This document shows, piece by piece, positions 35,687-45,815 of a stretch of 64,000 nucleotides of DNA. The DNA lies in assembly GCF_024346875.1 (NCBI RefSeq), contig NZ_AP024871.1, positions 1,674,001 through 1,738,000 on the forward strand. The letters run 5' to 3'. How positions within the stretch are numbered: position 1 is the first letter of the stretch; each line of letters starts with the position of its first letter. Below the pieces are notes generated by a model. That model was not told the DNA's origin. It was given only the letters and a program-made list of their open reading frames with translations, and made no database searches. A program made the position numbers and the translations under genes. This stretch comes from Vibrio gallicus. GTDB lineage: Bacteria > Pseudomonadota > Gammaproteobacteria > Enterobacterales > Vibrionaceae.

Positions 35687-36388
35687 TTATTCGCGACCTG
35701 GTAGTTTTTTCCATGCCACCTTATCTCTAAGGTATACCGGAGCTGCCTCTTCGGCGCTTACCAAGGGTGCGCTATCCCACTCTTGCACGGCGATAGTGAC
35801 AATGTCTTGAGACTCAGGATATAGCACACCACTTTCGGTAGTAGATAACGCCAACCCTTCAAGCCCATCTTTATATGCCTCCCAACCGGTTCCCGCTTGC
35901 ATCCACGCTTTATCGTCGGCTTTGGTCTGTTCTACAAGCTCTAAAGGTGGAATTACACACTCTTCATCCACTTCAATCCAGCGGCCAGTGGTGTCTTTAC
36001 TGTAGCGCCCCCAATATATCTCACTCATACGGGCATCGATTGCGGCTACCACATTATTAGAGCCTAAAGTGCGATGAACGCCTTGCGCCATAGCTTTAAG
36101 CGTTGATACGCCTAACATAGGTAAATCAGCGCCAAACGCCAGCCCTTGAGCAACACCAATGCCAATACGCACACCCGTAAAACTGCCAGGACCTTGTCCA
36201 TACGCTAAACCGTCTAGCTGCTTGAGCGACAGCCCAGCCTCAGCCAAAATCTCATCAACCATAGGTAGGATTTTGGTCGTATGTCCGCGAGGCGACACCT
36301 CACCACGATAAAACAGTTCGCCATCTACCCAAAGTGCTGCCGAGCAGAACTCAGTAGAGGTATCCAAAGCTAAAATTTTAGCGCTCAT
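35687..36388 (-). CDS. tsaB: tRNA threonylcarbamoyladenosine biosynthesis protein TsaB
   Basis: Partner of TsaD and TsaE in making t6A37 in ANN-reading tRNAs. 233 residues from [19 protein letters not shown] (36388); an extension of 19 codons upstream overlaps poor sequence. ASKHA-like N-domain with DTST and the [13 protein letters not shown] and [11 protein letters not shown] segments. It lies 43 bp after the yoaA stop codon; the two form an operon typical of Vibrio and E. coli (yoaA-yeaZ). Confidence 0.95.
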   Translation of the reverse strand: MSAKILALDTSTEFCSAALWVDGELFYRGEVSPRGHTTKILPMVDEILAEAGLSLKQLDGLAYGQGPGSFTGVRIGIGVAQGLAFGADLPMLGVSTLKAMAQGVHRTLGSNNVVAAIDARMSEIYWGRYSKDTTGRWIEVDEECVIPPLELVEQTKADDKAWMQAGTGWEAYKDGLEGLALSTTESGVLYPESQDIVTIAVQEWDSAPLVSAEEAAPVYLRDKVAWKKLPGRE

Positions 36389-36431
36389 GTTACTCTCAAT
36401 GTCTTCATTGGGCACAAAGGCCCGTTCAATA

Positions 36432-38360
36432 TCACTTGCGATCACTGTCGCAAGCCTGTAGAAAATCTTTTACCGCTGAGATGCTGCGAGTCCTTGGCAT
36501 CGGTGGCAAACTGGATAAAAACCACTTCCCATAATCCCGAGTTACCAAGCGATTGTCACAAATAATCAACGCACCACGATCGGTTGCATCCCGAATTAAT
36601 CGCCCTGCCCCTTGCTTAAGTGCGATAACCGCATCCGGCAGTTGTACCTCATAGAATGGGTCACCGCCACTTAGCTTGCAATCTTCGATGCGAGCCTTAA
36701 GTAGTGGGTCATCCGGGGCGGTAAAGGGTAATTTGTCGATGATAACACAGCTTAAGGTGTCACCTCTAACATCTACCCCCTCCCAGAATGCTCCTGTGGC
36801 AATGAGCAAGGCATCCCCCAACTCAACAAACTCTTGCAATAGCGCCTGCTTGCTACTTTCACCTTGCATCAGTACCGGTAGGGTTAAGCATTCACGAAAG
36901 CGTTCAGTGAGGTTTTTTACCATGGCATGTGAGGTGCATAAAAAGAAGCAGCGCCCTCTGTTTATCTCAATGACAGGCGCTAGCATAGATACCAGTTTTT
37001 GCGCCATCAACGGGCTATTGGGCTCAGGTAAATAACGCGGCACACATAGCGTAGCTTGAGTTTGATAATCAAAGGGACTGTTAAGTGCCATTTGCTGCTT
37101 GGGTATCAATCCGAGGCGAGAGGTAAAATGGCTAAAGTCGTCAGAAACCGATAACGTAGCCGAGGTAAATATCCAGCTACCTCCTTGCTCATCAACCTGT
37201 TGCTTGAATTTATCTGCAACCGAAAGCGGAGTGATGTTCAAAGAGAAATGGCGCCGAGTACAATCAAACCAATAGGAGTACCCCATAATTGCAGTATCGC
37301 ATACCCGCTGTAAGCGATTCTGTAATAGCGTAACTCGGTCAAAAGCCGTATCGAGTAGTTGCGAGCGACCTAAGGCAACCTTTAACACCTCTCGGGTAAG
37401 CTGTAACCCTTCAGAAAGACGCGTCACATTGCGCTGCACATCACTGCTTTTTAAGCTCTCGCGCCAGTTACCTCGAAAGCCGGGTTCACCTAACGCTATG
37501 CGCAATTCGGCAGCGCAACTGACTAGCCTGTCTGCCACCTTTTGCAGCTGACGCATGTCTTTGGCTTCGGTGCGATACGCAATCTCTATATCTTTGGCTA
37601 GATCGTTTATCTGGCGCGAACTTAAAGACTGACCAAAATATTGGCTGGCAATATCTGGGATCTGGTGCGCCTCATCAAAAATAAATACCTCCGCCTCAGG
37701 AAGCAGTTCCCCAAACCCGGTTTCTTTTACGGCTAAATCCGCTAAAAAAAGGTGATGGTTCACCACCACCAGATCCGCTTCTAGGGCTCTGGTTCTGGCT
37801 TTAAATACAAAGCATTCTTGATAGCTCGGGCACTCTTTACCTAAACAATTATCGTTATTAGAGGTTATGTCGGAGATTATAGGACTGTCTTCAGGCAGTG
37901 ACTCACACTCGCCCAAGTCACCCGATTTTGTAGAAGATGACCAGTTACGAACCTTAACTAACTGACTGAGCAATAGAGGATCAGCATGCTGTCCATGGCT
38001 CTCGATCATCTGGCGGCTCAATCTATCTAAGCACAAATAATTAGAGCGCCCTTTTAACAAAGCTACTCGCCCAGTAAAGCCTAAAGCGTCCACCATTAAC
38101 GGAAGGTCACGATGGAACAATTGCTCTTGCAGATTCTTAGAACCAGTAGACACAATTGCTTTTTTGCCACTAAGCAGCGCCGGGGCTAAATAAGCGAAGG
38201 TTTTTCCCGTTCCGGTACCCGCCTCGATCACAAGTTGCTGTTGCTGGGTAATGGCATCACTAACTGCTTGCGCCATTTCTGTTTGGGCATCACGTGGTAA
38301 AAAGCCTTGAATGGTTTTACCAAGCGCACCATCAACAGAAAACACCTTATTAATCTTCAA
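36432..38360 (-). CDS. yoaA: DinG-family ATP-dependent helicase YoaA
   Basis: 642-residue superfamily-2, XPD/DinG-like 5'-3' DNA helicase. Walker A at residues 45-53 ([10 protein letters not shown]), four cysteines for the Fe-S cluster (one in NYLCLDRL, then [12 protein letters not shown]), DEAH box in [11 protein letters not shown], and the C-terminal VI motif QGAGRLIRD. YoaA in E. coli acts in tolerance of replication blocks with HolC. Divergent from purU (112 bp) and followed by tsaB. Confidence 0.93.
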   Translation of the reverse strand: MKINKVFSVDGALGKTIQGFLPRDAQTEMAQAVSDAITQQQQLVIEAGTGTGKTFAYLAPALLSGKKAIVSTGSKNLQEQLFHRDLPLMVDALGFTGRVALLKGRSNYLCLDRLSRQMIESHGQHADPLLLSQLVKVRNWSSSTKSGDLGECESLPEDSPIISDITSNNDNCLGKECPSYQECFVFKARTRALEADLVVVNHHLFLADLAVKETGFGELLPEAEVFIFDEAHQIPDIASQYFGQSLSSRQINDLAKDIEIAYRTEAKDMRQLQKVADRLVSCAAELRIALGEPGFRGNWRESLKSSDVQRNVTRLSEGLQLTREVLKVALGRSQLLDTAFDRVTLLQNRLQRVCDTAIMGYSYWFDCTRRHFSLNITPLSVADKFKQQVDEQGGSWIFTSATLSVSDDFSHFTSRLGLIPKQQMALNSPFDYQTQATLCVPRYLPEPNSPLMAQKLVSMLAPVIEINRGRCFFLCTSHAMVKNLTERFRECLTLPVLMQGESSKQALLQEFVELGDALLIATGAFWEGVDVRGDTLSCVIIDKLPFTAPDDPLLKARIEDCKLSGGDPFYEVQLPDAVIALKQGAGRLIRDATDRGALIICDNRLVTRDYGKWFLSSLPPMPRTRSISAVKDFLQACDSDRK

Positions 38361-38472
38361 CTTACTTCCTTTAATGGGATGTTAATTTCCCTAAAAATTC
38401 CATCATTTCGGCTGGAATCAAAACTATTCTTGAGTATAGTGGTGGCATTAGTTCTTTAAAGGAATCCTTTTC

Positions 38473-39306
38473 ATGGAAAGAAAAACACTTCTAACCCATT
38501 GCTCTGATGAGCCGGGTCTTATCGCCAAGATCACCAATATCTGCTACAAGCATCAGCTAAACATTATCCATAACAATGAGTTTGTTGATAATACTTGCGG
38601 TCATTTTTTTATGCGCACGGAACTTGAGGGTAACTTCAATGATGCCGTATTACTCGAAGACTTAGAGTTAGCGCTGCCTAAAGGCGCGAGTAAATCCTTA
38701 GTAGATTCTTCCAAAAAGAAGGTAGTTATATTAGTCACCAAAGAAGCTCACTGCTTGGGTGACATCCTAATCAAGGCCTTCGATGGTTCTCTCAATATCG
38801 ATATTGCCGCTATTATAGGCAACTATGACACCCTGCAACCCCTTGCGGAAAAATTTGATATCCCATTTTGTCATGTTAGCCATGAAGGGTTAACCCGCGA
38901 ACAACACGAAGCCAAGATCACCGCCGCTATTGACCAATATGCACCTGACTATTTAGTGTTAGCAAAATACATGCGCATATTAAATCCAGGCTTTGTGGCT
39001 CAATATAGGCATCGCATCATTAACATTCACCACAGTTTCTTACCTGCCTTTATTGGGGCTAAACCTTACCTGCAGGCATATGAGCGTGGCGTTAAAATCA
39101 TCGGTGCCACCGCGCACTTTGTTACCGATGATCTTGATGAAGGCCCAATCATTAAGCAAGACGTTATCCCAGTCGACCATAACTTCAGTGCAAAAGACAT
39201 GGCACAAGCAGGACGCGACGTAGAGAAAAACGTTCTCAGTAAAGCACTAAATAAAGTCGTTAATGACAATGTATTTGTTAACGGTAATAAGACCGTTATC
39301 TTATAG
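38473..39306 (+). CDS. purU: Formyltetrahydrofolate deformylase PurU
   Basis: Hydrolyses 10-formyl-THF to THF and formate, adjusting one-carbon pools. 277 residues: N-terminal ACT domain (about 3-80, LTHCSDEPGLIAKIT) and C-terminal formyl-transferase-like domain with NIHHSFLPAF and the HFVTDDLDEGPII motif. It overlaps the convergent yecM by 6 bp at the 3' end. Not translationally coupled to any other gene on its strand. Confidence 0.96.
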   Translation: MERKTLLTHCSDEPGLIAKITNICYKHQLNIIHNNEFVDNTCGHFFMRTELEGNFNDAVLLEDLELALPKGASKSLVDSSKKKVVILVTKEAHCLGDILIKAFDGSLNIDIAAIIGNYDTLQPLAEKFDIPFCHVSHEGLTREQHEAKITAAIDQYAPDYLVLAKYMRILNPGFVAQYRHRIINIHHSFLPAFIGAKPYLQAYERGVKIIGATAHFVTDDLDEGPIIKQDVIPVDHNFSAKDMAQAGRDVEKNVLSKALNKVVNDNVFVNGNKTVIL

Positions 39307-39882
39307 TCCTTGTTCTGACTCAACTACAGCTTTTAATGGATGGGGGTGAAGCTTAATGCACACCCCTTGCTTTTTAATGGCGACAGTTGGGTTTGCTAGG
39401 CGCTCTCCCTCCCCTTTTGGGCTTGAAAGCTTAACCTTGTAACCTTGATTGTCTAACGCGCCTGCTAGGCCACAAAACCGCTGACATAATTCTGCTAGAT
39501 AATCCTCTGCCACCAGCGCATCTGATGGAATAACAAACTCAACATGCTCCCAATCTTGATTGGGATAGGGTTTAGCCGGGTAAGGCAACTCAAGGCATTC
39601 AATGTTCCAGTTTTTATACTTAATCGGATTCTCAAGCAACATCACCACAATTGGACGACCATTGATATTGGCCTCTGAGATAGTGCGTCCATAATCTTTC
39701 CACGCCTGATGAGCTAAGCTAGCCACCTCCCAATCGTTAATGCGCAGTGCAAGGTGATCGGCTTGAAACGCGTCAATCGGGAGCCCTAACTCCTGAGCTA
39801 AGGCTTCGACCTTATGCATAAAATCACTAACGCGCTGTAGCATCTGAACCGGATGTAACTTCTCTTGCTGTAATCTGTTCAA
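39301..39882 (-). CDS. yecM: YecM family VOC-like protein
   Basis: 193 residues matching YecM (DUF991), a structural relative of the vicinal-oxygen-chelate fold with a proposed metal site; no activity is known. Conserved points: DAFQADHLALRINDWEVA, NWNIECLELPYP and DWEHVEFVIP. The gene is beside argS, as in E. coli (yecM-argS). It is convergent with purU, 6 bp overlap, and divergent from argS over 177 bp. Confidence 0.88.
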   Translation of the reverse strand: MNRLQQEKLHPVQMLQRVSDFMHKVEALAQELGLPIDAFQADHLALRINDWEVASLAHQAWKDYGRTISEANINGRPIVVMLLENPIKYKNWNIECLELPYPAKPYPNQDWEHVEFVIPSDALVAEDYLAELCQRFCGLAGALDNQGYKVKLSSPKGEGERLANPTVAIKKQGVCIKLHPHPLKAVVESEQGL

Positions 39883-40011
39883 CGGAATCTTACCCTTGCC
39901 TAGTTATTGTAATTAACTGCGTGATTGTAACTGCAAATATGAATAGCTCAAGACTCTCGATTCATCGCCGTTTAATTGGTATTATAAACGCCATTTTCTA
40001 ATTTTAGACAA

Positions 40012-40030
40012 GAAGGCGAGCATCGCCTTC
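40012..40030 (+). promoter_or_regulatory. Hairpin in the argS leader
   Basis: An 8-bp perfect stem GAAGGCGA / TCGCCTTC with a three-nt loop (GCA) lies 30 bp before the GTG start. There is no U-tract, so it is not a terminator; it might affect ribosome access, stability or act on the promoter. The ribosome site GAAGGATT lies downstream of it. Confidence 0.55.
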
Positions 40031-40059
40031 ATGACACTCCTTGAATGAAGGATTAGCGC

Positions 40060-41793
40060 GTGAATATCCAAGCACTTATTAACGACAAAGTTTCCCAAGC
40101 ACTCGAAGCTGCGGGCGCACCAGCAGGAAGCCCTGCCGCAGTACGTCAATCAGCAAAAGCACAATTTGGTGATTACCAAGCTAACGGCGTAATGGGCGTA
40201 GCAAAACGACTGGGAACTAACCCTCGAGAGTTCGCGCAAAAAGTTATTGAAAACCTAGACCTAGACGGGATCGCCAGCAAGACTGAGATTGCAGGCCCAG
40301 GCTTTATCAACATCTTCCTTAGCGAAGAATTCTTAGCAAAATCAGCGCAACTGGCTTTAGCTGACTCACGCTTAGGTGTGGCGCAAGAAGCACCACAAAC
40401 TATTGTGGCTGACTATTCTGCACCAAACGTTGCCAAAGAGATGCACGTAGGTCACCTTCGCTCAACTATTATCGGTGATGCGGTAGTTCGTACCCTAGAG
40501 TTTCTAGGCCACAAAGTAGTTCGCGCCAACCATATCGGTGATTGGGGTACTCAATTTGGTATGTTGATTGCCAACCTTGAGCGCGTTCAAAAAGAATCTG
40601 GTGAAGTTTCTATGGAACTTTCTGACCTAGAAGCTTTTTATCGTGAATCCAAAAAGCTTTACGATGAAGACCAAGATTTTGCGGCTAGAGCACGTAGCTA
40701 CGTAGTTAAACTGCAAGGTGGCGATGAATACTGCGCGCAAATGTGGAAAAAACTGGTTGATATCACTATGGTACAAAACCAGCGCAACTATGACCGTCTA
40801 AACGTTTCACTTACTCGTGAGCACGTCATGGGTGAAAGCATGTACAACGACATGCTTGCTGGTATTGTTGCAGACCTTAAACAACAAGGCTTAGCAGTAG
40901 AGGATGACGGTGCTCAGGTTGTATTCTTAGAGGAATATAAGAATAAAGATGGCGACGCTATGGGTGTTATCATCCAAAAACGTGATGGTGGCTTCCTATA
41001 CACCACAACCGACATCGCTTGTGCAAAATACCGCTTTGAAAAAATTGGCGCAGACCGTGTGCTCTACTTCATTGATTCACGCCAGCATCAGCATCTAATG
41101 CAAGCTTGGACCATTGTCCGCAAAGCAGGCTATGTACCTGAAGAGGTTTCTCTTGAGCACCATGCATTCGGTATGATGCTGGGTAAAGATGGTCGCCCAT
41201 TTAAAACCCGTGCCGGTGGTACAGTACGTCTAGCTGACCTTCTTGATGAAGCAGAAGAGCGTGCAGCTAAGCTTATTGAATCAAAAAACCCAGATCTAGA
41301 AAGTGCAGAGAAGAGCAAGATCGCGAACACAGTAGCTATGGCAGCTGTGAAATATGCTGACCTTTCTAAACACCGTACAACCGACTACGTGTTCGATTGG
41401 GACAATATGTTGGCATTTGAGGGTAACACCGCACCTTACATGCAATACGCATACACTCGCGTAGCATCAGTATTTGCTAAAGCTGGCATCAATATGGATG
41501 AGCTTAAAGGCGACATCATCATTACTGATGAGAAAGAGAAAGCGCTAATCGCTAAGTTACTTCAATTTGAAGAGGCAGTTCAAGCGGTTGCTCGTGAAGG
41601 CCAGCCACACATTATGTGTAGCTACCTATTTGAGCTTGCAGGTCAATTCTCTAGCTTCTATGAGGCGTGTCCTATCTTAGTCGCCGAAGAAGAAGCCACT
41701 AAGCAAAGCCGTTTGCAACTGGCAGCCCTTACTGCAAAAACAATTAAGCAAGGCCTATCTCTACTCGGTATTAATACCCTAGAGCGCATGTAA
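40060..41793 (+). CDS. argS: Arginyl-tRNA synthetase
   Basis: Class I aminoacyl-tRNA synthetase, 577 residues, from a GTG at 40060 ([16 protein letters not shown]) with an AAGGA site 7 nt away. HIGH motif seen as HVGHLRST near residue 130; the KMSKS loop is degenerate, as is normal for this enzyme. The N-terminal Add-1 domain ([10 protein letters not shown]) is present, and the anticodon-binding domain closes the protein ([14 protein letters not shown]). Single gene with a strong terminator. Confidence 0.98.
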   Translation: MNIQALINDKVSQALEAAGAPAGSPAAVRQSAKAQFGDYQANGVMGVAKRLGTNPREFAQKVIENLDLDGIASKTEIAGPGFINIFLSEEFLAKSAQLALADSRLGVAQEAPQTIVADYSAPNVAKEMHVGHLRSTIIGDAVVRTLEFLGHKVVRANHIGDWGTQFGMLIANLERVQKESGEVSMELSDLEAFYRESKKLYDEDQDFAARARSYVVKLQGGDEYCAQMWKKLVDITMVQNQRNYDRLNVSLTREHVMGESMYNDMLAGIVADLKQQGLAVEDDGAQVVFLEEYKNKDGDAMGVIIQKRDGGFLYTTTDIACAKYRFEKIGADRVLYFIDSRQHQHLMQAWTIVRKAGYVPEEVSLEHHAFGMMLGKDGRPFKTRAGGTVRLADLLDEAEERAAKLIESKNPDLESAEKSKIANTVAMAAVKYADLSKHRTTDYVFDWDNMLAFEGNTAPYMQYAYTRVASVFAKAGINMDELKGDIIITDEKEKALIAKLLQFEEAVQAVAREGQPHIMCSYLFELAGQFSSFYEACPILVAEEEATKQSRLQLAALTAKTIKQGLSLLGINTLERM

Positions 41794-41819
41794 TTCATCG
41801 CTTAATTCGCTTTATATAG

Positions 41820-41843
41820 CCCACGCCTCGCGTGGGTTTTTTT
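41820..41843 (+). terminator. argS terminator
   Basis: Stem CCCACGC / GCGTGGG with CTC loop, then seven T residues, 27 bp after the argS stop codon. Confidence 0.93.
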
Positions 41844-42142
41844 ATGTCTAATTTTTATTTCAAGTCGCAAATCTCATTTATGCTAGCAATAAATCAATGT
41901 TATTAAGATGTTAGATGTAACGATTAGTTTGCAGGGAGAACTGGCCGTATTGCTCAATTTAACAACAGTTAAATTTCATAGATTGATCTACCCCTCACTA
42001 ATCACTTTTATAGTCTTTTAACTTGCATAAAAAATTGTTTAACTCCCCTGATTAAGACATAAATCAAACATTTCAAAAGTGTATATGAATCTATACACAT
42101 AGCACTTAAAAGAAATAAGCAATATAAATTAACGGAGTAATT

Positions 42143-43573
42143 GTGGCGACTAGTAACCCAACAGCATCCCCTCGTGATAATTGGGGCTCAAGATTAGGAT
42201 TTGTAATGGCAGCGGCAGGATCGGCTGTCGGTCTTGGTAATATCTGGAAATTTCCATATACAGCGGGTGAAAATGGCGGCGGTGCGTTTGTTCTTATCTA
42301 CCTAGCATTTGTGATTGTAATTGGTTTTAGTGTCATGCTAACTGAGTTTGCTATTGGTCGACACACCAGTCGTGCCGCTGTTGGCTCTTTCAAGACTACA
42401 GACAAGCGCTGGACCTTTGTTGGTGTAATTGGTGTATTGAGTGGCCTATTAATTATGGGATTCTATCCTGTTGTTGGTGGTTGGGCTCTGGCTTATATTC
42501 CTAAGATAGCCTCTGGTCTTCTAAATACCCCAGACGCGATTGGTGACAGCTTCGGTGGCTTTATTTCTAATCCAATTCAACCACTTATGTGGATGGCCGC
42601 TTACCTAGTGCTAAATATTATCATTGTGAGCAAAGGTATCTCTGGTGGTATAGAAAAAGCAGGCAAGATCCTTATGCCACTGCTGTTTATCATTTTAATC
42701 GTGGTGGCAGTAAAAGGGCTTTCACTTCCAGGCGCAAGTGCCGGTCTTGAGTTCCTATTCAAACCAGATTTCACAAAAGTCGATAGCCATGTGGTTCTGG
42801 CCGCTCTAGGGCAAGCTTTCTTCTCTCTTAGCTTGGGTATGGGTTGTATGATCACATACGGTAGCTACCTGAAGAAGAAAGAAAACCTTGTTCAAACTAC
42901 AGGTATGGTTGTAGGTATGGACACAGCAGTTGCTCTTCTAGCTGGTATTGCTATGTTCCCGGCTATGTTTGCTTTCAATATGGAACCTGCCGCAGGTCCT
43001 GGTTTAGTGTTTGTGGTTGTTCCGCAGCTATTTGCTGAAATGGGTGGCATTGGGCTAGTGTTTGCGATGATGTTTTTTATCGGCCTAACTGTGGCAGCTC
43101 TGACCTCGTCTGTATCTCTGCTAGAGGTTGTGGTTTCTTACCTTATCGATGAGAAAGGCATGAAACGCGTCAACGCTGTTCTTAGTGCAAGTGCGGTAAT
43201 GGCAGTAATGTGTGTATTTGCTTCACTATCTCTAGGTGGGCTTGGTCCTAAGCTATTCGATACTGGCGTATTTGATATCTTTGACCTATTAACCGATAAA
43301 GTATTCCTTGCTGTAGGCGGTATGCTTATCTGTATCTTTGCTGGCTGGCGTCTAAACCGTGTTGACCTTGAGAAAGAGATCACCAATAACAGTAAGATTT
43401 CATTTCCACTATTCGGCCTTTGGTACAACCTGGTTAAATTCGTCATTCCAGTTGCGGTTGCAGTTGTTGCATGTGCGGGTATCCTAAGCGGCTTTGATAG
43501 CGGCAAGGGACCAATCATGATCCTTGCTATTGCGATTATCGGATTGACCGCGGTCTTTTCTAAGCGCTTTTAA
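42143..43573 (+). CDS. Sodium-dependent (NSS family) transporter
   Basis: 476 residues, about twelve membrane helices, from a GTG at 42143 with a GGAG site. Family signature GSAVGLGNIWKFPYTAGENGGGAF at residues 27-50 carries the Na-binding residues of the LeuT fold. Substrate (amino acid, amine) unknown. About 300 bp of non-coding DNA precedes it; it is single, with a long hairpin behind it. Confidence 0.9.
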   Translation: MATSNPTASPRDNWGSRLGFVMAAAGSAVGLGNIWKFPYTAGENGGGAFVLIYLAFVIVIGFSVMLTEFAIGRHTSRAAVGSFKTTDKRWTFVGVIGVLSGLLIMGFYPVVGGWALAYIPKIASGLLNTPDAIGDSFGGFISNPIQPLMWMAAYLVLNIIIVSKGISGGIEKAGKILMPLLFIILIVVAVKGLSLPGASAGLEFLFKPDFTKVDSHVVLAALGQAFFSLSLGMGCMITYGSYLKKKENLVQTTGMVVGMDTAVALLAGIAMFPAMFAFNMEPAAGPGLVFVVVPQLFAEMGGIGLVFAMMFFIGLTVAALTSSVSLLEVVVSYLIDEKGMKRVNAVLSASAVMAVMCVFASLSLGGLGPKLFDTGVFDIFDLLTDKVFLAVGGMLICIFAGWRLNRVDLEKEITNNSKISFPLFGLWYNLVKFVIPVAVAVVACAGILSGFDSGKGPIMILAIAIIGLTAVFSKRF

Positions 43574-43651
43574 ACTAAGGGTTAACTAAAAAGGCTCTCG
43601 CTATGCTAAGCAATTTCACTTGGCTGATGCTAGAAACCTGATACCAATCAA

Positions 43652-43695
43652 AAAGCCCCTAATATACGGCCATCCAGCCAGTAGTTAGGGGCTTT
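43652..43695. terminator. Hairpin after the NSS transporter gene
   Basis: Inverted repeat AAAGCCCCTAA / TTAGGGGCTTT (43652-43662, 43685-43695) around 22 nt. The minus-strand side is followed by TTTTTGA, the plus side by CACCAG, so the strength on the plus strand is uncertain. Confidence 0.6.
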
Positions 43696-43921
43696 CACCA
43701 GACAAAAACCCATCTCCCCACTCAAACACCAACTCAGGCAGTTTGAATCGCTAGATCTACCAAAACCTATGGCTTATCGCTATACGATATTACGCCACCC
43801 CAAAAAACATAACAAACATCATTCATATGCATGAGCTGAGCACTGCAATACATCTATTATTAATATGAATTAGACTTGCACTGTGTAACCAATTTGATAC
43901 CGTATGCCCGTCGCAAGACAC

Positions 43922-44053
43922 ACTTCAGGGCGGGGTGAGATTCCCCACCGGTGGTAAAAGCATTGCTTGAGCCCACGAGCGCCTTCGAATACCGAAGGGT
44001 CAGCAGATCTGGTGTAAACCCAGAGCCGACGGTTATAGTCCGGATGAAAGAAG
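43922..44053 (+). promoter_or_regulatory. FMN riboswitch (RFN element)
   Basis: Recognised from the aptamer: GGGCGGGGTGA, CCCCACCGGTGG, GAGCCCACGAGC, GGGTCAGCAGAT, and the highly conserved end GAGCCGACGGTTATAGTCC plus GGATGAAAG. FMN binding represses expression of the gene behind it. The 140 bp after the aptamer hold a stem CTAGC/GCTAG (44063-44079 region) and a GCAG/CTGT pair near a TTTTTT run before the ATG. These are candidates for the switching stem, but the mechanism (termination or translation) is not settled. Confidence 0.95.
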
Positions 44054-44196
44054 TAAATCACACTAGCCTCAAGCTAGCGTAAGTATTGTTGAGCAGAAAC
44101 ATTCAATTCAGTATCTACTGGATAGTATCTTCTGTGCAGCAAGCTGTGCCTCTTTTTTGCCCCTGCTACGAATTGACTTAATACTCGGAGATCATC

Positions 44197-45129
44197 GTGA
44201 CAGGAATCATACTCGTTATGCTAGCAGCTACCCTATGGGCCGCTGACACCCTATTTCGTTATCCGCTGTTAGAACATAACAGCACCCTACAGATTGTATT
44301 TTATGAGCACCTAATTCTAGTGCTGATACTCGCTGCAATTCAGATCTTTGTTCCTAAATGGCGCTTTAGCTACATTAAAGGAACCCTATTTGGTTTTGTT
44401 CTAATTGGCATATTTGGCTCGGCAATCGGCACCTTAGCCTTTACCAAAGCCTTTAGCTTAATGAACCCTACTATTGTCATCTTGATACAGAAATTGCAGC
44501 CGATAGTGGCAATATCACTGTCGGTTATATTGCTCAAAGAGAAACTGCAAAAGCACTTCTTACTCTGGTCTTCAGTAAGCCTATTGGGAAGTATCGTGAT
44601 GATTGCGCCCGATATACTGGCTCTACTCCATGAAGAAGCAACCTGGCATTATACGCCAGAGGTAATTGCAATCTTAAGTGGGTACGGCTGTGCACTACTT
44701 GCTGTTATTGCATGGGGCGCGTCAACCGTTTATGGCCGTAAGCTATCGCTAACAGGTTACAGTAGTGTGCAAATCATGTCGGGCCGCTTTGCTCTTGGGT
44801 TGATTTTCTTATGTTTTGCGATGGGATATAGCACAGAGCAGGTCTCACTATCAGAAGGCAGTTTAAGCTCTTTGGTTTATATGGTGTTGCTGTCAGGTCT
44901 GCTGGGTATGTTTATCTATTATAAAGGGCTGGAGCGCATTCCTGCGCGCTACGGCACCATAGCAGAGCTATTCTTCCCTGTCTCTGCTGTGGCAATCAAC
45001 TGGTACGTATTTGATGCCACCTTAACTATTCCGCAGATGTTCGGTGCTATTATGCTAATCGGCGGTGCATTAATGCTAAGTCGTGAGCCCAATACTCATA
45101 ATTCACAAACTACCAATGCAGTTCAATAG
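44197..45129 (+). CDS. EamA/DMT family transporter, probable riboflavin importer
   Basis: 310 residues, about ten hydrophobic helices in two EamA halves, with a hydrophilic tail. FMN-riboswitch control makes riboflavin import the natural role, as for RibN-like transporters of this superfamily; the family itself is generic, so the substrate is inferred from the switch and not from residues. The HIT protein gene follows 8 bp downstream, so it is probably in the same riboswitch-controlled transcript. Confidence 0.82.
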   Translation: MTGIILVMLAATLWAADTLFRYPLLEHNSTLQIVFYEHLILVLILAAIQIFVPKWRFSYIKGTLFGFVLIGIFGSAIGTLAFTKAFSLMNPTIVILIQKLQPIVAISLSVILLKEKLQKHFLLWSSVSLLGSIVMIAPDILALLHEEATWHYTPEVIAILSGYGCALLAVIAWGASTVYGRKLSLTGYSSVQIMSGRFALGLIFLCFAMGYSTEQVSLSEGSLSSLVYMVLLSGLLGMFIYYKGLERIPARYGTIAELFFPVSAVAINWYVFDATLTIPQMFGAIMLIGGALMLSREPNTHNSQTTNAVQ

Positions 45130-45137
45130 GAGCCTAT

Positions 45138-45566
45138 ATGACATTTGCTTTGCACCACCAACTACAAAAAGATACCGATGTTATTGGTCACTTTCCGCTA
45201 TCGGTCGCGCTATTGCACAAAGACAGCACGGTTCCTTGGGTTATCTTAGTGCCGCGCTTGGAGAGTCTAGCCGAAATCCACCATATGACAGGTGCAAATC
45301 AGCAGCAGTTTCTTATTGAATCTCAAGCGGTAATGGAGTGTTTAGAAGCCTTATATAGCCCAGATAAGCTCAACTTTGGCGCACTAGGCAATATGGTTCC
45401 GCAGCTTCACATTCACCATATTGCACGCTTTAAAGATGATGCCGCTTGGCCTGGACCAGTATGGGGAAACACCACTGGCATAGAACGCAGTAATGAAGAG
45501 CAGCAATTTATGCTAGCCCAGATAAAACAAAAGCTTGATGAAAACGCACAGTTCTCACCAAGCTAA
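45138..45566 (+). CDS. HIT family (histidine triad) protein
   Basis: 142 residues, a nucleotide hydrolase/transferase fold. The triad-type motif LHIHHIAR is near residue 93, with a preceding FGALGNMVPQ. HIT proteins hydrolyse Ap4A or other nucleotide phosphoramidates, but the exact substrate is not clear, and the motif is a variant. Its start is 8 bp after the riboswitch-controlled transporter, so it may be flavin-regulated as well. Confidence 0.82.
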   Translation: MTFALHHQLQKDTDVIGHFPLSVALLHKDSTVPWVILVPRLESLAEIHHMTGANQQQFLIESQAVMECLEALYSPDKLNFGALGNMVPQLHIHHIARFKDDAAWPGPVWGNTTGIERSNEEQQFMLAQIKQKLDENAQFSPS

Positions 45567-45582
45567 TTTTAGCTAAATTGAA

Positions 45583-45804
45583 TTACATCTTCACTGAGAT
45601 GCCAATTCCTTTATTAAGTGCGTATCGTACGCCCGACAGTTTTCCATTTAAGGTGTCCTCGATACGCATTACCTCTCCACGCTGAATCCAACGCTCAAAC
45701 ATAGCATCCACCCCATCTTCAGACAGACCGAAGTGATTGGCTAATACCTTGCGCTCAGAGGTACCATTTGTTTCTAGGTATTGCTTTAACTGCTGTAAAA
45801 TCAT
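45583..45804 (-). CDS. feoC: FeoC-like transcriptional regulator
   Basis: 73-residue winged-helix protein (ILQQLKQYLETNGTSERKVLANHFGLSEDGVD). It lacks the usual Cys motif of enterobacterial FeoC, as is common for Vibrio FeoC. 11 bp downstream of feoB, in the feoABC operon. In V. cholerae FeoC interacts with FeoB and is part of the complex. Confidence 0.88.
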   Translation of the reverse strand: MILQQLKQYLETNGTSERKVLANHFGLSEDGVDAMFERWIQRGEVMRIEDTLNGKLSGVRYALNKGIGISVKM

Positions 45805-45815
45805 AATCGCACTCG

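Noticed and set aside
43870..44061. 63-codon minus-strand reading over the FMN riboswitch
   Set aside because: It is antisense to a well-conserved aptamer and has no protein similarity.
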